A stretch of DNA of 41,098 nt from an uncultured Atopobium sp. (lineage in GTDB: Bacteria > Actinomycetota > Coriobacteriia > Coriobacteriales > Atopobiaceae), in assembly GCA_938036925.1 (NCBI GenBank), contig CALHVU010000051.1:1-41098 (forward strand), given 5' to 3'. Shown here piece after piece: positions 33,350-41,098 of this stretch; positions within the stretch are counted from its first letter, which is position 1, and each line of letters begins with the position of its first letter. The notes below the pieces were generated by a model. The model did not search any database. It saw nothing but the letters and a program-made list of their open reading frames with translations, and was not told the DNA's origin. The translations under genes were made by a program, and so were the position numbers.

Positions 33350-34554
33350 GGTTGATGGATCTGCTGCGAGAAACCCTATCTGCGCTCAACGCCAACCGTG
33401 GCCGTAGCTTGTTGACGGTGCTGGGCATTGTTATTGGCATCAGCGCAGTTATTGCTATGACGGCGCTTATCGACGGCATCAAGTATTCGCTGGTCAGTTC
33501 TCTGGGCCTTAACCAGTCGCGTATGGTCATGATTTACGCGTGGCCAGATCGCGAGGTCACGCAGCAAGATCTTGACATGCTGCAGCTTAGCGTACCTGGC
33601 TACGAGCTTGTGACCGGCATCGACTCCACCATGGCCCGCGTCAACTCGGCCGAGAAGCAGTTTGACGCGCGAATCATCGGCTGCACGCCCGACTACTTCA
33701 CCGTTATGGGCCTCAAGGCATCCGCGGGCTCACTCTTCACAAAGTCCGACGTAGATGACACATCTAGAAACGTTCTTCTCGACAAATTGTCTGCCGAGAA
33801 ACTCTTTGGTAGCGCAGATGCATCCATTGGACAGGTCGTTCGCATCAACAACGACAGCTACACCATTGTGGGCGTGGTTGACAGTGGTCCAAATGGGGGC
33901 GGGCAAGGCGATACATTGCTGGCCTATATACCGTACTCCACGTATTCAGCTCGCCTGACGGGCACCAAAACTATCAGCCAGGTCTTTGGTTACGCTCGCG
34001 AAAACGTTGACATGAAGGCGCTTGCGGATGAGACAAAGTCCTGGTTGCTAGACTGGTTCAACATTCCTTCTGCGCAGGCAGAAGACCGCGTGACGGTCAT
34101 GACGCTCTCGTCCATTATTGAGCAGATGAATGCTACGCTCATGTCGTTCCAGGTTCTGGTTACCGCCACGGCAAGTATTTCACTTCTGGTTGGCGGTATT
34201 GGCATCATGAATATGATGCTCACCAACGTGACGGAGCGTATTAGGGAGATTGGCCTGCGTAAAGCTCTGGGTGCTCGAGCGTCCGACATCACCAAGCAGT
34301 TCCTATGCGAGTCCATTTTGATTTGCATTATGGGCGGTGTGATTGGTATTGCCCTGGGTTACGCCGGAGCATGGGGTCTGGCCGGCTCGTTTGGCAGCAT
34401 GATACAGCTTGAAACTGGTATCACGCCCATCATCACCCCAAACATCGTGATGATTACCTCGGGAATCTGTATTGGCATCGGACTCATCTTTGGCTACTGG
34501 CCTGCTCGTCGAGCCTCAAAGCTCAATCCTGTGGAGTCGCTTCGCTACCAGTAA
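33346..34554 (+). CDS. MacB-like ABC transporter permease (FtsX type)
   Basis: The 402-residue membrane protein has one N-terminal helix (RSLLTVLGIVIGISAVIAM), a large extracytoplasmic MacB core domain and three C-terminal helices. The last part carries the conserved ERIREIGLRKALGA and PARRASKLNPVESLRYQ. With the upstream ATPase and adaptor it forms an exporter for an unknown substrate, perhaps a peptide or drug. Confidence 0.93.
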   Translation: MRLMDLLRETLSALNANRGRSLLTVLGIVIGISAVIAMTALIDGIKYSLVSSLGLNQSRMVMIYAWPDREVTQQDLDMLQLSVPGYELVTGIDSTMARVNSAEKQFDARIIGCTPDYFTVMGLKASAGSLFTKSDVDDTSRNVLLDKLSAEKLFGSADASIGQVVRINNDSYTIVGVVDSGPNGGGQGDTLLAYIPYSTYSARLTGTKTISQVFGYARENVDMKALADETKSWLLDWFNIPSAQAEDRVTVMTLSSIIEQMNATLMSFQVLVTATASISLLVGGIGIMNMMLTNVTERIREIGLRKALGARASDITKQFLCESILICIMGGVIGIALGYAGAWGLAGSFGSMIQLETGITPIITPNIVMITSGICIGIGLIFGYWPARRASKLNPVESLRYQ

Positions 34555-34619
34555 AGGTGTAAACTTTATATCGCAGTTAGTTAAAGCTAACAAACTTCCA
34601 ACTGAACGGAGTTTATCGA

Positions 34620-35120
34620 ATGCCTGCTCAGAACGAGAAGAAGGATCATCTTCCGGTACTTGGTGTTGGTCCCGCTTACGTGATTGCCATCACAGCGCTG
34701 ACAGTTGCGTGCATTACCTTGTCTAAACTGGGATTTCTTCCGTATCTTCGCATTCGAGCAACGGTTGGCGTAATGCATACCGTGGGTACAGCTTTTCTGA
34801 TTGTGGGCATCTGGCTTTGGGTTTCCGCCGCCATCAAAGAAAAGCTTCGTGAGAGGATCATTGCAAATCAGCTGGTGACCACTGGTGTTTATGCGCTGGT
34901 CAGAAACCCTATCTACTCCGCATTTGCGTTTGTCATGTCAGGTGCAGCGCTGCTCTCTAGTAACCTTTATCTGCTACCACTACCCCTTGTGTTTTGGGCG
35001 ATTTTAACTGTGATGATGCAGGCTACAGAGGAGAAGTGGCTTCTCGAGCAGTTTGGCGATGAGTACAAAGAGTACTGCAAACGTGTTAATCGCTGCATTC
35101 CATGGTTTCCCAGGCACTAG
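34620..35120 (+). CDS. Isoprenylcysteine carboxyl methyltransferase-like membrane protein
   Basis: The 166-residue protein has about four hydrophobic segments and the ICMT/PEMT core: LVTTGVYALVRNPIYSAF, then EEKWLLEQFGDEYKEYCKRVNRCIPWF. Such proteins use S-adenosylmethionine in the membrane; bacterial members are mostly uncharacterised. It starts 65 bases after the permease and may share its transcript. The 200 bases downstream contain only short direct repeats (CTATTTGAGC). Confidence 0.8.
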   Translation: MPAQNEKKDHLPVLGVGPAYVIAITALTVACITLSKLGFLPYLRIRATVGVMHTVGTAFLIVGIWLWVSAAIKEKLRERIIANQLVTTGVYALVRNPIYSAFAFVMSGAALLSSNLYLLPLPLVFWAILTVMMQATEEKWLLEQFGDEYKEYCKRVNRCIPWFPRH

Positions 35121-35321
35121 CGTTTACGTAGGTTTTGAGTAGTGCTGAGCTTCAGCCCTATTTGAGCTCCAGTTCTATTTGAGCCTTAGTTTGTAATTGA
35201 GCTGGGGTTTGTTCGGTTTTCTCGCTATATAAATTCTTTTACGAAGTGGCTATGATATACATACGTCATGCTGGCTTGTCATGTGCTTGTACCTGCTGCT
35301 TCAGGAGAAACGAGAGATACC

Positions 35322-37331
35322 ATGCTGGATATTCGTCGCGTTTTGGCAAGTGCGCCTAAAAAGCATACGGAGGAGACGCTGAATTCTCTGACGACTGTTT
35401 GGGGAGAGGCGCTTGATTCGTCGAACGTGTTGACTGAGTATCCGCGTCCTCGTATGCAGCGTGACAATTACGTAATGTTAAACGGCGCGTGGGATTACGC
35501 GATTGTACCGGTAGAAGGCGGGATTGGTGTAGAGACCCTCGTGCAACAGGCGATTCCTTCCCGTTGGGACGGACAGATTGTGGTGCCGTTCTCGCCAGAA
35601 GCTCCGCTCTCTGGTGTTGGTCGTACAGTGAAGCCGAGCGAATTTTTGTGGTATAAACGCAAAATTGAACTACCTAAACTGGCCGATAACCAGCGACTTA
35701 TTCTGCATTTCGAAGCAGTTGACTGGATGTGCGCGTGCTTTGTGAATGGCAAGCTTGCTGGTACGCATACTGGCGGTTACCTGCCGTTTTCCTTTGATGT
35801 GACGAATTTACTTGGCTCGCCTGAAACGGGAGAGAGTGCTGCCTCTGCTGTGAGGACAGACAGTGCGGACACGGCAGACAGTGCGGACACGGCTGACAAT
35901 GCGGACACAACAGACAGTGCGGACACGGCTGAACTCGTGCTTTGCGTTTGGGATCCAAGTGAAACTGGCTCTCAACTGCGCGGCAAGCAGCGACTCTCGC
36001 GTGGAGACATTTGGTATACCGCTCAGAGCGGCATTTGGCAGAGCGTGTGGTATGAGGTTGTTTCCACAGCTCACCTTAAGTCGCTAACGCTGCAGGGCGA
36101 CATGTTCGGCACACTTGAGGTTAGAGCGAACGTGCAGTTAAACGGTCAGGCAGGCGGGCCAGCCGGTGCGCAGGTAGGCGAGTTAGCCGGTGATCAGACG
36201 GGCGCGTTTGAGCTGGAGTTGGTGCTCAAAGACGAGCTTGGACAAGACGTTTTTCTCGCCACACTTCCAGTGGACGAGGCAGGGGAGATATCCGCTGAGC
36301 TGCATGTGGATGACCCGCAGCTTTGGTCGCCGGAGAGCCCGCACCTCTATGCCGTGGAGGCTACGCTACAGCGAGATGGCGTGGTCGTCGATGCAGCTCA
36401 CAGTTATTGCGCGTTTCGTACTGTTGAGGTAAAGAAAGACGTGGCGGGCGTGCCAAGGGTGCATTTGAACGGGGTACCATATTTTGTGCGCGGCGTGCTG
36501 GATCAGGGCTACTGGCCTGACGGACTGATGACTGCGCCGTCCGATGATGCGCTGGTATATGACATAGAGGCTATGAAATCGGCCGGTTTTAATACGCTGC
36601 GTAAACATATCAAGATTGAAAGCGAGCGTTGGTATTATCATTGCGACCGACTCGGCATGCTGGTTTGGCAGGATTGTGTTTCGGGAGGTAGCGCGTATAG
36701 TCCCTGGCACACGAGTCAGAAGCCGACGCTGTTTAGTTTTACTTGGGGTCGATTTGATGATACAACTCCAGAACATCATCAGGCTTTATCTGCAGGTAAT
36801 GAGGGTTATTGCAAGGAATGGACAGAAACCTGTCAGGGAATGGTCAAACTCCTGGACGGGCATCCATCAATTGGTATTTGGACGCTATTCAACGAGGGTT
36901 GGGGGCAGTTTGATGCGCGAGCTGCTACTGAGGTTGTTCGTGCGTTGGATACAACGCGACCAATCGATGCAACAAGTGGCTGGTACGACCAAGGATGCGG
37001 TGATTTCCTGAGCATCCATAATTACTTCAGGCCGTTACGTGCAGGTTGGCAGAGGAAGCAGCGGGGAAATCGAGCTGCAATAATCTCCGAGTTTGGCGGT
37101 CTTACTCAGATGATGCCAGGTCATACGTCGCTTGACCACTCGTATGGGTACGGTGATTTTTCCACGGTCGAGGATTGGCGAGCTGCTGTTAAAAAGTTGC
37201 TTGCAGAGGTGGAATCGCTACAGGATGAGGGCCTTGCGGGATACGTTTACACACAGGTATCTGATGTTGAGGAAGAGGCAAACGGCCTGCTTACTTATGA
37301 TCGAAAGATCAACAAGTTCAACGGGCAGTGA
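35322..37331 (+). CDS. Glycoside hydrolase family 2 protein (beta-glycosidase)
   Basis: This 669-residue enzyme has a sugar-binding jelly-roll domain, an Ig-like domain and a TIM barrel with the GH2 catalytic pair: acid/base E525 in FNEGW and nucleophile E590 in SEFGG. It has no signal peptide and so acts in the cytosol on imported glycosides; beta-galactosidase, glucuronidase or mannosidase specificity cannot be told apart here. The N-terminal domain is interrupted by an in-frame 4 x 18-bp repeat and later by a Gly-rich stretch. ATG at 35322 and ATG at 35268 are both possible; the first fits better. Confidence 0.87.
   Translation: MLDIRRVLASAPKKHTEETLNSLTTVWGEALDSSNVLTEYPRPRMQRDNYVMLNGAWDYAIVPVEGGIGVETLVQQAIPSRWDGQIVVPFSPEAPLSGVGRTVKPSEFLWYKRKIELPKLADNQRLILHFEAVDWMCACFVNGKLAGTHTGGYLPFSFDVTNLLGSPETGESAASAVRTDSADTADSADTADNADTTDSADTAELVLCVWDPSETGSQLRGKQRLSRGDIWYTAQSGIWQSVWYEVVSTAHLKSLTLQGDMFGTLEVRANVQLNGQAGGPAGAQVGELAGDQTGAFELELVLKDELGQDVFLATLPVDEAGEISAELHVDDPQLWSPESPHLYAVEATLQRDGVVVDAAHSYCAFRTVEVKKDVAGVPRVHLNGVPYFVRGVLDQGYWPDGLMTAPSDDALVYDIEAMKSAGFNTLRKHIKIESERWYYHCDRLGMLVWQDCVSGGSAYSPWHTSQKPTLFSFTWGRFDDTTPEHHQALSAGNEGYCKEWTETCQGMVKLLDGHPSIGIWTLFNEGWGQFDARAATEVVRALDTTRPIDATSGWYDQGCGDFLSIHNYFRPLRAGWQRKQRGNRAAIISEFGGLTQMMPGHTSLDHSYGYGDFSTVEDWRAAVKKLLAEVESLQDEGLAGYVYTQVSDVEEEANGLLTYDRKINKFNGQ
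35859..35930 (+). repeat. Four 18-bp tandem units inside the GH2 gene
   Basis: Units at 35859, 35877, 35895 and 35913 (GACAGTGCGGACACGGCA type) encode DSADTA, DSADTA, DNADTT and DSADTA within the first domain. Confidence 0.92.
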
Positions 37332-37455
37332 CTGTCGAAAGATGCTGGGTAATGCTCAGAGATGCTTGGCAAATTAAGCGATGAGCAGTGGACTGAAAGA
37401 TGCCCAGTTATTTAAGGTATGTCCAGTAATACCGAGTGCCGATTCTATCCAAAAT

Positions 37456-37603
37456 GGTAAAAAATGCGTTTAGTTGGGGTTTCATTTTTCTGCATAACGA
37501 GTTTTCGCAGATAAAAAATTGCAATGGTGGTAAAAAATCGTCTTAGTTGGGCATAAAAATGACTTTTTAAAGATTTGATCTCCAACTAAACGGATTTTTT
37601 ACC
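37456..37603. repeat. Dispersed intergenic element copy B, three copies of the GGTAAAAAAT word
   Basis: 37456-37479 is identical over 24 bases to the left arm of copy A at 4820-4843. 37529-37551 is a variant (GGTAAAAAATCGTC...TTAGTTGGG). 37582-37603 is an inverted variant (CCAACTAAACGGATTTTTTACC-like). The 523-base spacer from 37332 to 37854 holds this element and one terminator, and no credible gene. Confidence 0.85.
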
Positions 37604-37724
37604 TTTTTGGCCCCTTAAATTTTGAGCCTAAAATTGAGTGATACATAAAATTGAATATATTCACATAGATATTCATAGAAATGAATACATTTCTCGTTGA
37701 ACTAGAAATTTTGCAACTTAACAC

Positions 37725-37764
37725 AAAAAACTCGCCTTCCAGAGTCCTGTTTCTGGAAGGCGAG
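37725..37764 (-). terminator. Terminator of the apbE/FMN-reductase operon
   Basis: CTCGCCTTCCAGA (37731-37743) pairs perfectly with 37752-37764. Six A at 37725-37730 give a T run on the minus strand. Confidence 0.9.
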
Positions 37765-37854
37765 GGGAAATCGTATTTCTGTAAGTACGCGTTTCTGCGC
37801 TACAGGTACGCTTTGCATTTCACCTTATTGCGCTTGGTCGCGCGTAGCTGCACG

Positions 37855-39072
37855 TTAGGCGCTTGCACCCGAGGTAGCATCCACGCCTGCACTTGGTGAG
37901 GGAGCACCAGCAGCAGGGGCGGGAGCGCCAGCTGGTGGAACAACTGCGCCGCTAGCACTTACAAGGCGTTGACCTGTGGTTTGCAGATACCAATCCAACC
38001 ATGGCTTGAAGTTGAAGACAATCTCGTTAATGCCCGCATACGAACCATCGGGGTAGTACATTGCCTGGTAGTTGTGGGTATTGATGATGTCGGCTGGTGT
38101 ACCTGGGACAATGGTGCGTACGTATTCTTTATCACCGTTACGAAGCACTCCGATGACAAACTCAACATTCTTCATGCGACCCTCGGGAAGAGAGCTGTGA
38201 ACTGTGGAAAGACGGTCGCCTGATTGCTCAGGAACGCGTTTTGCCAGCATAGTGTCTGGGTTGTCGTGAGCGTTGTTGTAGTAAAGGAACTGGTTGTTGT
38301 CGTCCGCGTAAGTTAGCTCAAATGGCATTGCCTTCAGGAACATGTCAATCTGGTTGACCGTCAAAATGCCGTGGTCAAGCTTAACGTATGTGTCGCCCGA
38401 GACCGCGCCCACAAGCTCGGCGGCCTTCTCGACCCAATCAGGGTCGTCGGGATCAATGCCCTGGATAGTGGTGGAAATTGAGTTGGTTACGTCCAGATCC
38501 TCTGGCGCGATTGGCTTTGGCTTCTTCAATTTGGAGACCACCTCTACGTATTTGACAAAGTTATCCAGGCAAAGGCCCAGGAAGCTGACGGTGCGCTCGT
38601 CGATAATGTTGCCGTCCTCGTCAAAAGCCTGCTTTGCCTTTCCAAGAAGGAACTCGTTACCAGGCAAAACGTACGCATTTACACCTGGTGCGTCCATAAT
38701 CTTGCGCAGATGTACCTGCGCGCGAGAAGTTCCCTGGTCGTAGTAAGAAGCGCCGACAATCATGACAGGCTTGTTCTCAAACGGATGTACGTCGTAGGAG
38801 AGCCACTCGATGACGCTCTTAAGCGCAGGTGAGATGGTATGGTTGTGCTCGGGCGTAGAAATAATGACGCCGTCAGCGCGGGTAATCTTGTTGTACAGCA
38901 GGCGGAGCTGGAAGTTCTCGTCCCACTTGAGGTCCTGGTTGAACAGAGGAATGTTATCAATCTCAAGGATCTCAAGCTCAAACTGCTTGGCAAAGTGTTT
39001 TTTGATGAAGTGCAGAAGCTTTCGGTTATAGGAAATCTCCGCATTTGAACCGACGATTCCGACAAATTTCAT
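37855..39072 (-). CDS. NADPH-dependent FMN reductase fused to a PAS-like domain
   Basis: The 405-residue protein starts with a flavodoxin-like FMN reductase domain (about 1-185: GIVGSNAEISYNRKLL, STPEHNHTISPALKSVIEWLS, PVMIVGASYYDQGTSRAQ). After a linker comes a PAS-like domain of the DUF438-protein type (about 235-375: MPFELTYADDNNQFLYYN...IVFNFKPWLDW). The Ala/Pro/Gly-rich tail is low in complexity. The fusion suggests that flavin reduction is tied to sensing of redox state or a ligand. It lies 20 bases after a shorter FMN reductase in one operon with apbE. GGAAGGA precedes the ATG. Confidence 0.85.
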   Translation of the reverse strand: MKFVGIVGSNAEISYNRKLLHFIKKHFAKQFELEILEIDNIPLFNQDLKWDENFQLRLLYNKITRADGVIISTPEHNHTISPALKSVIEWLSYDVHPFENKPVMIVGASYYDQGTSRAQVHLRKIMDAPGVNAYVLPGNEFLLGKAKQAFDEDGNIIDERTVSFLGLCLDNFVKYVEVVSKLKKPKPIAPEDLDVTNSISTTIQGIDPDDPDWVEKAAELVGAVSGDTYVKLDHGILTVNQIDMFLKAMPFELTYADDNNQFLYYNNAHDNPDTMLAKRVPEQSGDRLSTVHSSLPEGRMKNVEFVIGVLRNGDKEYVRTIVPGTPADIINTHNYQAMYYPDGSYAGINEIVFNFKPWLDWYLQTTGQRLVSASGAVVPPAGAPAPAAGAPSPSAGVDATSGASA

Positions 39073-39092
39073 AGTAGTAGTTCCTTCCAGGC

Positions 39093-39701
39093 CTACAGGT
39101 TTTCCCAGTCAAAGTTCTCGGCCTCTTTGCGGAGAAGTTCGCGCGATGCGGCCATTTTTTCGTTGAGTTTCACAAACAGACGGAAATCGTCAAAGAGTAG
39201 GTCAAGCTTTTTGACGGTAGCTTTGTCCTTCAAGCTGCCCTTCTCGTCAAATGCCTGCGGGGCGCGGCCAAGAAGGAACTCGGAACCTGGCATGATTGCG
39301 GCTTTGAGCTCGGGAGCGTCCAGAATTTGGCGGAGCTGAAGCTGTGCGCGAGAAGATCCGAGCGTGCCCAGGGATGCGCCAACAATCATGACTGGCTTGT
39401 TGACCATAGGGAAGATGCCGTAGGACAGCCAAGCAAGCGCATTTTGCAGGACGGCTGGAATGGAGTGGTCGTACTCTGGGGTTGCGATGATGACGCCGTC
39501 GGCGGCCTCAATTTTCTTTGCAAGCTCTGAGACAACCTCAGGAACCTTCATCTTTGCAGGCTTGTTGAACAGGGGAATGTTGTCGATCTCCACCAGCTCA
39601 ATGGTAGCCTTGTCGGCAAAATGCTTCTGCATAAACTGCAGGAGTCTTCGGTTATTTGACTCTTTTGAATTGGTGCCAATAAGGCCAACAAAGTTAAGCA
39701 T
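39093..39701 (-). CDS. NADPH-dependent FMN reductase
   Basis: The 202-residue protein has the flavodoxin-like FMN reductase fold: GLIGTNSKESNNRRLL, ATPEYDHSIPAVLQNALAWLS, and VGASLGTLGSSRAQLQLR. It reduces FMN or a related acceptor with NADPH in the cytosol. It is a paralogue of the first domain of the next gene. ATG at 39701 is preferred over the TTG just before it because AAAGGAAG is correctly spaced. It lies 17 bases after apbE. Confidence 0.92.
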   Translation of the reverse strand: MLNFVGLIGTNSKESNNRRLLQFMQKHFADKATIELVEIDNIPLFNKPAKMKVPEVVSELAKKIEAADGVIIATPEYDHSIPAVLQNALAWLSYGIFPMVNKPVMIVGASLGTLGSSRAQLQLRQILDAPELKAAIMPGSEFLLGRAPQAFDEKGSLKDKATVKKLDLLFDDFRLFVKLNEKMAASRELLRKEAENFDWENL

Positions 39702-39718
39702 CAAACTTCCTTTCTGAA

Positions 39719-40681
39719 TTACGCAAGGAACTCAGGCGAGATTCCCGACGAATAATATACGCGATTATCAGTGGTTACTATGAGCACCTCGATGCCTTTT
39801 TCTTGTTCCACACAGGCAAGGAGCTGACGGGGTTTCTCGCCATAAAGGCGCGTGGTCCAAATTTCCCCGTCAAGCGAGTTGTCTGAGATAATCGTGATGC
39901 TCGCAAGTTGCGTGTCAACTGGATAGCCCGTCTTGCGGTCAAGAATATGGTGATAGGTGCGCTCGTTTACCTGCAGTTTCCTTTCGTAGGTACCGGAGGT
40001 TACCACGGACTGGTTGCAAATGGGCAGCACAGCAAGGTTGGTGCCTCGCGGTTGTTGTGGATCCTGGATGCCAATCTGCCACGGCCTGTTCGCGAGCACA
40101 TTGGCGCCAATTGTCTTAATGTTACCGCCAAGGTTAATAAGGGCGGAAGTGACGTGCTGACTTTTCAGATAATCTGCAATTTTGTCGGCGATGTAGCCTT
40201 TGGCCAAGCATCCCAGGTCCAGCTTCATGCCCTCTTTGGCGAGAAACACGGTGCAGCTCAGAGGATCCAATTCAATGAGTTGTGGATCAGTAAGCGACAG
40301 CGCGTGCGTGACCTCGGCGTTATTTGGAATGCGCGCGTCAGCAAAGCCGATTCGCCAGGTTTGTACCAAGGGGCCAAGTGCAATGTTTAAATGACTTGCA
40401 GGTATAAGGCTTTGTTCTTTGCCAATCTGAATGAGCTTAAACAGCTCGGGGTCAACGGGGACAGGATGTTTGCCTGCTGCATGATTGACCTGCATAAGCT
40501 CGGATTTGTCGTCGTTTGCGCTAAACCGCTGGTTATAGATGTTAAGAAGTTCAAAGACATCGTCAAGTAGCTGTTCTGTAGTGCGCTCCTCCTGCGAATC
40601 ATTGGAGGGTGGCAATAAAGAAATGGTGATAGTCGCGCCCATCAGGTGAGTTGATCTAGAAATGTAGGCTCGTTCTGGCAC
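39719..40681 (-). CDS. apbE: FAD:protein FMN transferase ApbE
   Basis: The 320-residue enzyme attaches FMN from FAD covalently to Thr/Ser in flavoproteins, using Mg2+. Family motifs are visible: MGATITI at the start, NIALGPLV, KLDLGCLAKGYIAD, ALINLGGNI, and HHILDRKTGYP. No lipoprotein signal is present, so it is predicted cytosolic. GTG at 40681 follows AGGAGAG. It opens a three-gene operon with two FMN reductases; no FMN-bind target protein is encoded in the window. Confidence 0.92.
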   Translation of the reverse strand: MPERAYISRSTHLMGATITISLLPPSNDSQEERTTEQLLDDVFELLNIYNQRFSANDDKSELMQVNHAAGKHPVPVDPELFKLIQIGKEQSLIPASHLNIALGPLVQTWRIGFADARIPNNAEVTHALSLTDPQLIELDPLSCTVFLAKEGMKLDLGCLAKGYIADKIADYLKSQHVTSALINLGGNIKTIGANVLANRPWQIGIQDPQQPRGTNLAVLPICNQSVVTSGTYERKLQVNERTYHHILDRKTGYPVDTQLASITIISDNSLDGEIWTTRLYGEKPRQLLACVEQEKGIEVLIVTTDNRVYYSSGISPEFLA

Positions 40682-40965
40682 GACTCTCCTATAGTGTCTA
40701 ACAGCAGTTTGTTTAATTTTATCTGCAGATTGCTTAGCAGTAACTCTATTTTACGTTTGTTTGTTACGGTCATTTGTTGTATCGACAACATTTTAGCGAG
40801 AAACCCTACAGTTTTGGCAGCTCGCTGAAGACCGCTCCCAGCCCCAAAAGTGAAGAAAACTATGGAGTTAATTTGATTATTTATTCATAAGGATGTCTGT
40901 TTATTGTTGATATGTATTTATTCCAGTATCATTTTTTGCAGAAAGTACTGACCGAAGAATTATTT
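40682..40965. other. Divergent leader region upstream of apbE
   Basis: No credible gene. A small dyad TGTTGT-atcg-ACAACA (40775-40790) could be an operator for apbE. One GCGAGAAACCC word is at 40796. The plus-strand part (about 40860-40965) is AT-rich and leads to the terminator at 40966. Confidence 0.4.
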
Positions 40966-40998
40966 TTGGCTGACGCGTATACGCCAGCCAATTTTTTT
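40966..40998 (+). terminator. Terminator or attenuator before the right-edge gene
   Basis: TTGGCTG (40966-40972) pairs with CAGCCAA (40985-40991), with extra pairing inside, followed by seven T. The apbE operon runs away from here, so this ends a short plus-strand leader or small RNA, or attenuates the next gene. Confidence 0.65.
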
Positions 40999-41015
40999 GA
41001 AGGAGCATAAAAGAA

Positions 41016-41063
41016 ATGGAAAAAAGAATGGCTTGGTGTGCACGTTTTTCTCGCCAGGAGTAA
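41016..41063 (+). CDS. Possible 15-residue leader peptide
   Basis: ATG at 41016 encodes MEKRMAWCARFSRQE then TAA. AAGGAG lies 10 bases upstream, immediately after the terminator. A second minute frame starts within its stop (TAATG) and ends at 41089. The TTCTCGCC word forms part of the codons. The following gene lies outside the window, so this is tentative. Confidence 0.3.
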   Translation: MEKRMAWCARFSRQE

Positions 41064-41098
41064 TGAAGTTAAATCTACGCACTTTGTAGCATTAATTG

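Overview
The window looks like chromosome from a mid-GC Actinomycetota of the Coriobacteriia, probably an Atopobiaceae member (Atopobium/Lancefieldella/Olsenella-like). The main clues are a fused TsaB-RimI-TsaD protein, a multi-[4Fe-4S] protein next to ychF, Gram-positive LPXTG adhesins and an LCP-family wall enzyme. The genus is inferred from gene content and not proven. No rRNA, tRNA or CRISPR array was found.

0-18.4 kb is mostly housekeeping. A tRNA t6A-modification/acetyltransferase fusion is coupled to NAD synthetase. After a large intergenic inverted repeat come groES-groEL, a four-cluster ferredoxin-like protein and the ribosome-associated ATPase ychF. On the minus strand follow an LCP ligase and two paralogous sortase-anchored adhesins (LPETG and LPYTG). 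guaA closes the block.

18.5-29.1 kb is an accessory island. It holds a divergent mef/msr(D)-type macrolide efflux/ribosome-protection pair with a promoter, a candidate leader peptide and an attenuator hairpin. It also holds IS3-family remnants, a decayed and an intact DUF4143-type ATPase, an HTH-DUF2442 protein, a TfoX-N protein, an HTH-Fic protein, and an AT-richer RclA-like flavoprotein beside a broken IS3 element.

29.2-41.1 kb returns to a host-like character. It contains a second ABC-F ATPase, a MacA/MacB-like export operon, an isoprenylcysteine-methyltransferase-like membrane protein, a cytosolic GH2 glycosidase, and a minus-strand flavin operon (apbE, FMN reductase, FMN reductase-PAS). 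The right edge has a terminator followed by a very short ORF.

The most unusual signal is not a gene. The 7-mer GCGAGAA (reverse complement TTCTCGC) occurs about 36 times by eye, against about 5 expected by chance. It lies on both strands, inside genes and terminators, often as GGCGAGAAACCC. It is absent for about 10 kb across guaA and most of the island. This is the behaviour expected of a DNA-uptake-like or other genome-wide signature word. A second signal is a 24-bp intergenic word, repeated and inverted, at two loci 33 kb apart.
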